From: Schistosoma mansoni
Taxonomy: Eukaryota > Platyhelminthes > Trematoda > Strigeidida > Schistosomatidae
Direction: 5' to 3'
NCBI RefSeq assembly: GCF_000237925.1
Contig: NC_031495.1
Coordinates: 18,124,435-18,188,434 of the forward strand
Length of the DNA: 64,000 nucleotides
Position 1 is the first letter of the stretch, and the number at the start of each line of letters is the position of its first letter. The position numbers and the translations under genes were made by a program. The notes beneath the pieces are model-generated. The model saw only the letters and a program-made list of their open reading frames with translations, made no database searches and was not told the DNA's origin. This document shows, in pieces, positions 64,000-64,000 of this stretch.

Positions 64000-64000
64000 A

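Noticed and set aside
1-64000. CRISPR arrays, operons, rRNA genes
   Set aside because: No regularly spaced repeats, no rRNA-like blocks, and the genes are spliced eukaryotic genes.

Overview
The window is AT-rich flatworm DNA, almost certainly from a blood fluke of the genus Schistosoma. Three lines of evidence support this: repeated copies of the schistosome Sm-alpha type SINE (tRNA-like head plus hammerhead ribozyme), introns of only 28-40 bp in all three genes, and a mix of Penelope-like, RTE-like, CR1-like and Ty3/gypsy debris. The species cannot be fixed from this sequence alone. There is no prokaryotic gene organisation, and most long open frames are chance or transposon-derived.

Three host genes can be modelled exon by exon. 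On the minus strand, 12154-21719 is the decapping activator DCP1 (9 exons, 521 aa, N-terminal EVH1 domain, C-terminal trimerisation domain). Head to head with it, only 209 bp away, is TEKT1 (tektin-1) on the plus strand at 21929-31075 (6 exons, 414 aa, with the tektin nonapeptide RPNVELCRD). Its second intron appears to be a GC-AG intron. Further along, 39707-40830 (+) holds a compact CCDC42/CFAP73-family coiled-coil gene of 7 exons separated by six micro-introns of 28-39 bp. Two of the three genes encode axonemal proteins.

The rest is repeat-rich. 1-12 kb has Sm-alpha copies, a dimeric second SINE with a 13-bp target-site duplication, and an LTR-like repeat. 12-31 kb is DCP1/TEKT1, with a Penelope-like fragment, an RTE-type tail and an inverted SINE pair in the introns. 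32-39.5 kb is retroelement debris: a broken Ty3/gypsy pol on the minus strand, then a CR1-like LINE on the plus strand split by an LTR-like repeat. 41-64 kb has no confident host gene. It holds a CR1-like LINE fragment, an LTR-like repeat split by a later SINE-type insertion, RTE-like pieces, a Penelope/SINE junction and clustered Sm-alpha copies. Two assembly gaps lie at 46564-46886 and 51418-51617.

The most interesting signal is a second tRNA-like SINE family whose copies carry a compact 46-nt hammerhead ribozyme. Two to three copies have an intact core, and one shows a compensatory stem I change. By contrast, four of five Sm-alpha hammerheads share a substitution at the catalytic G8 position.
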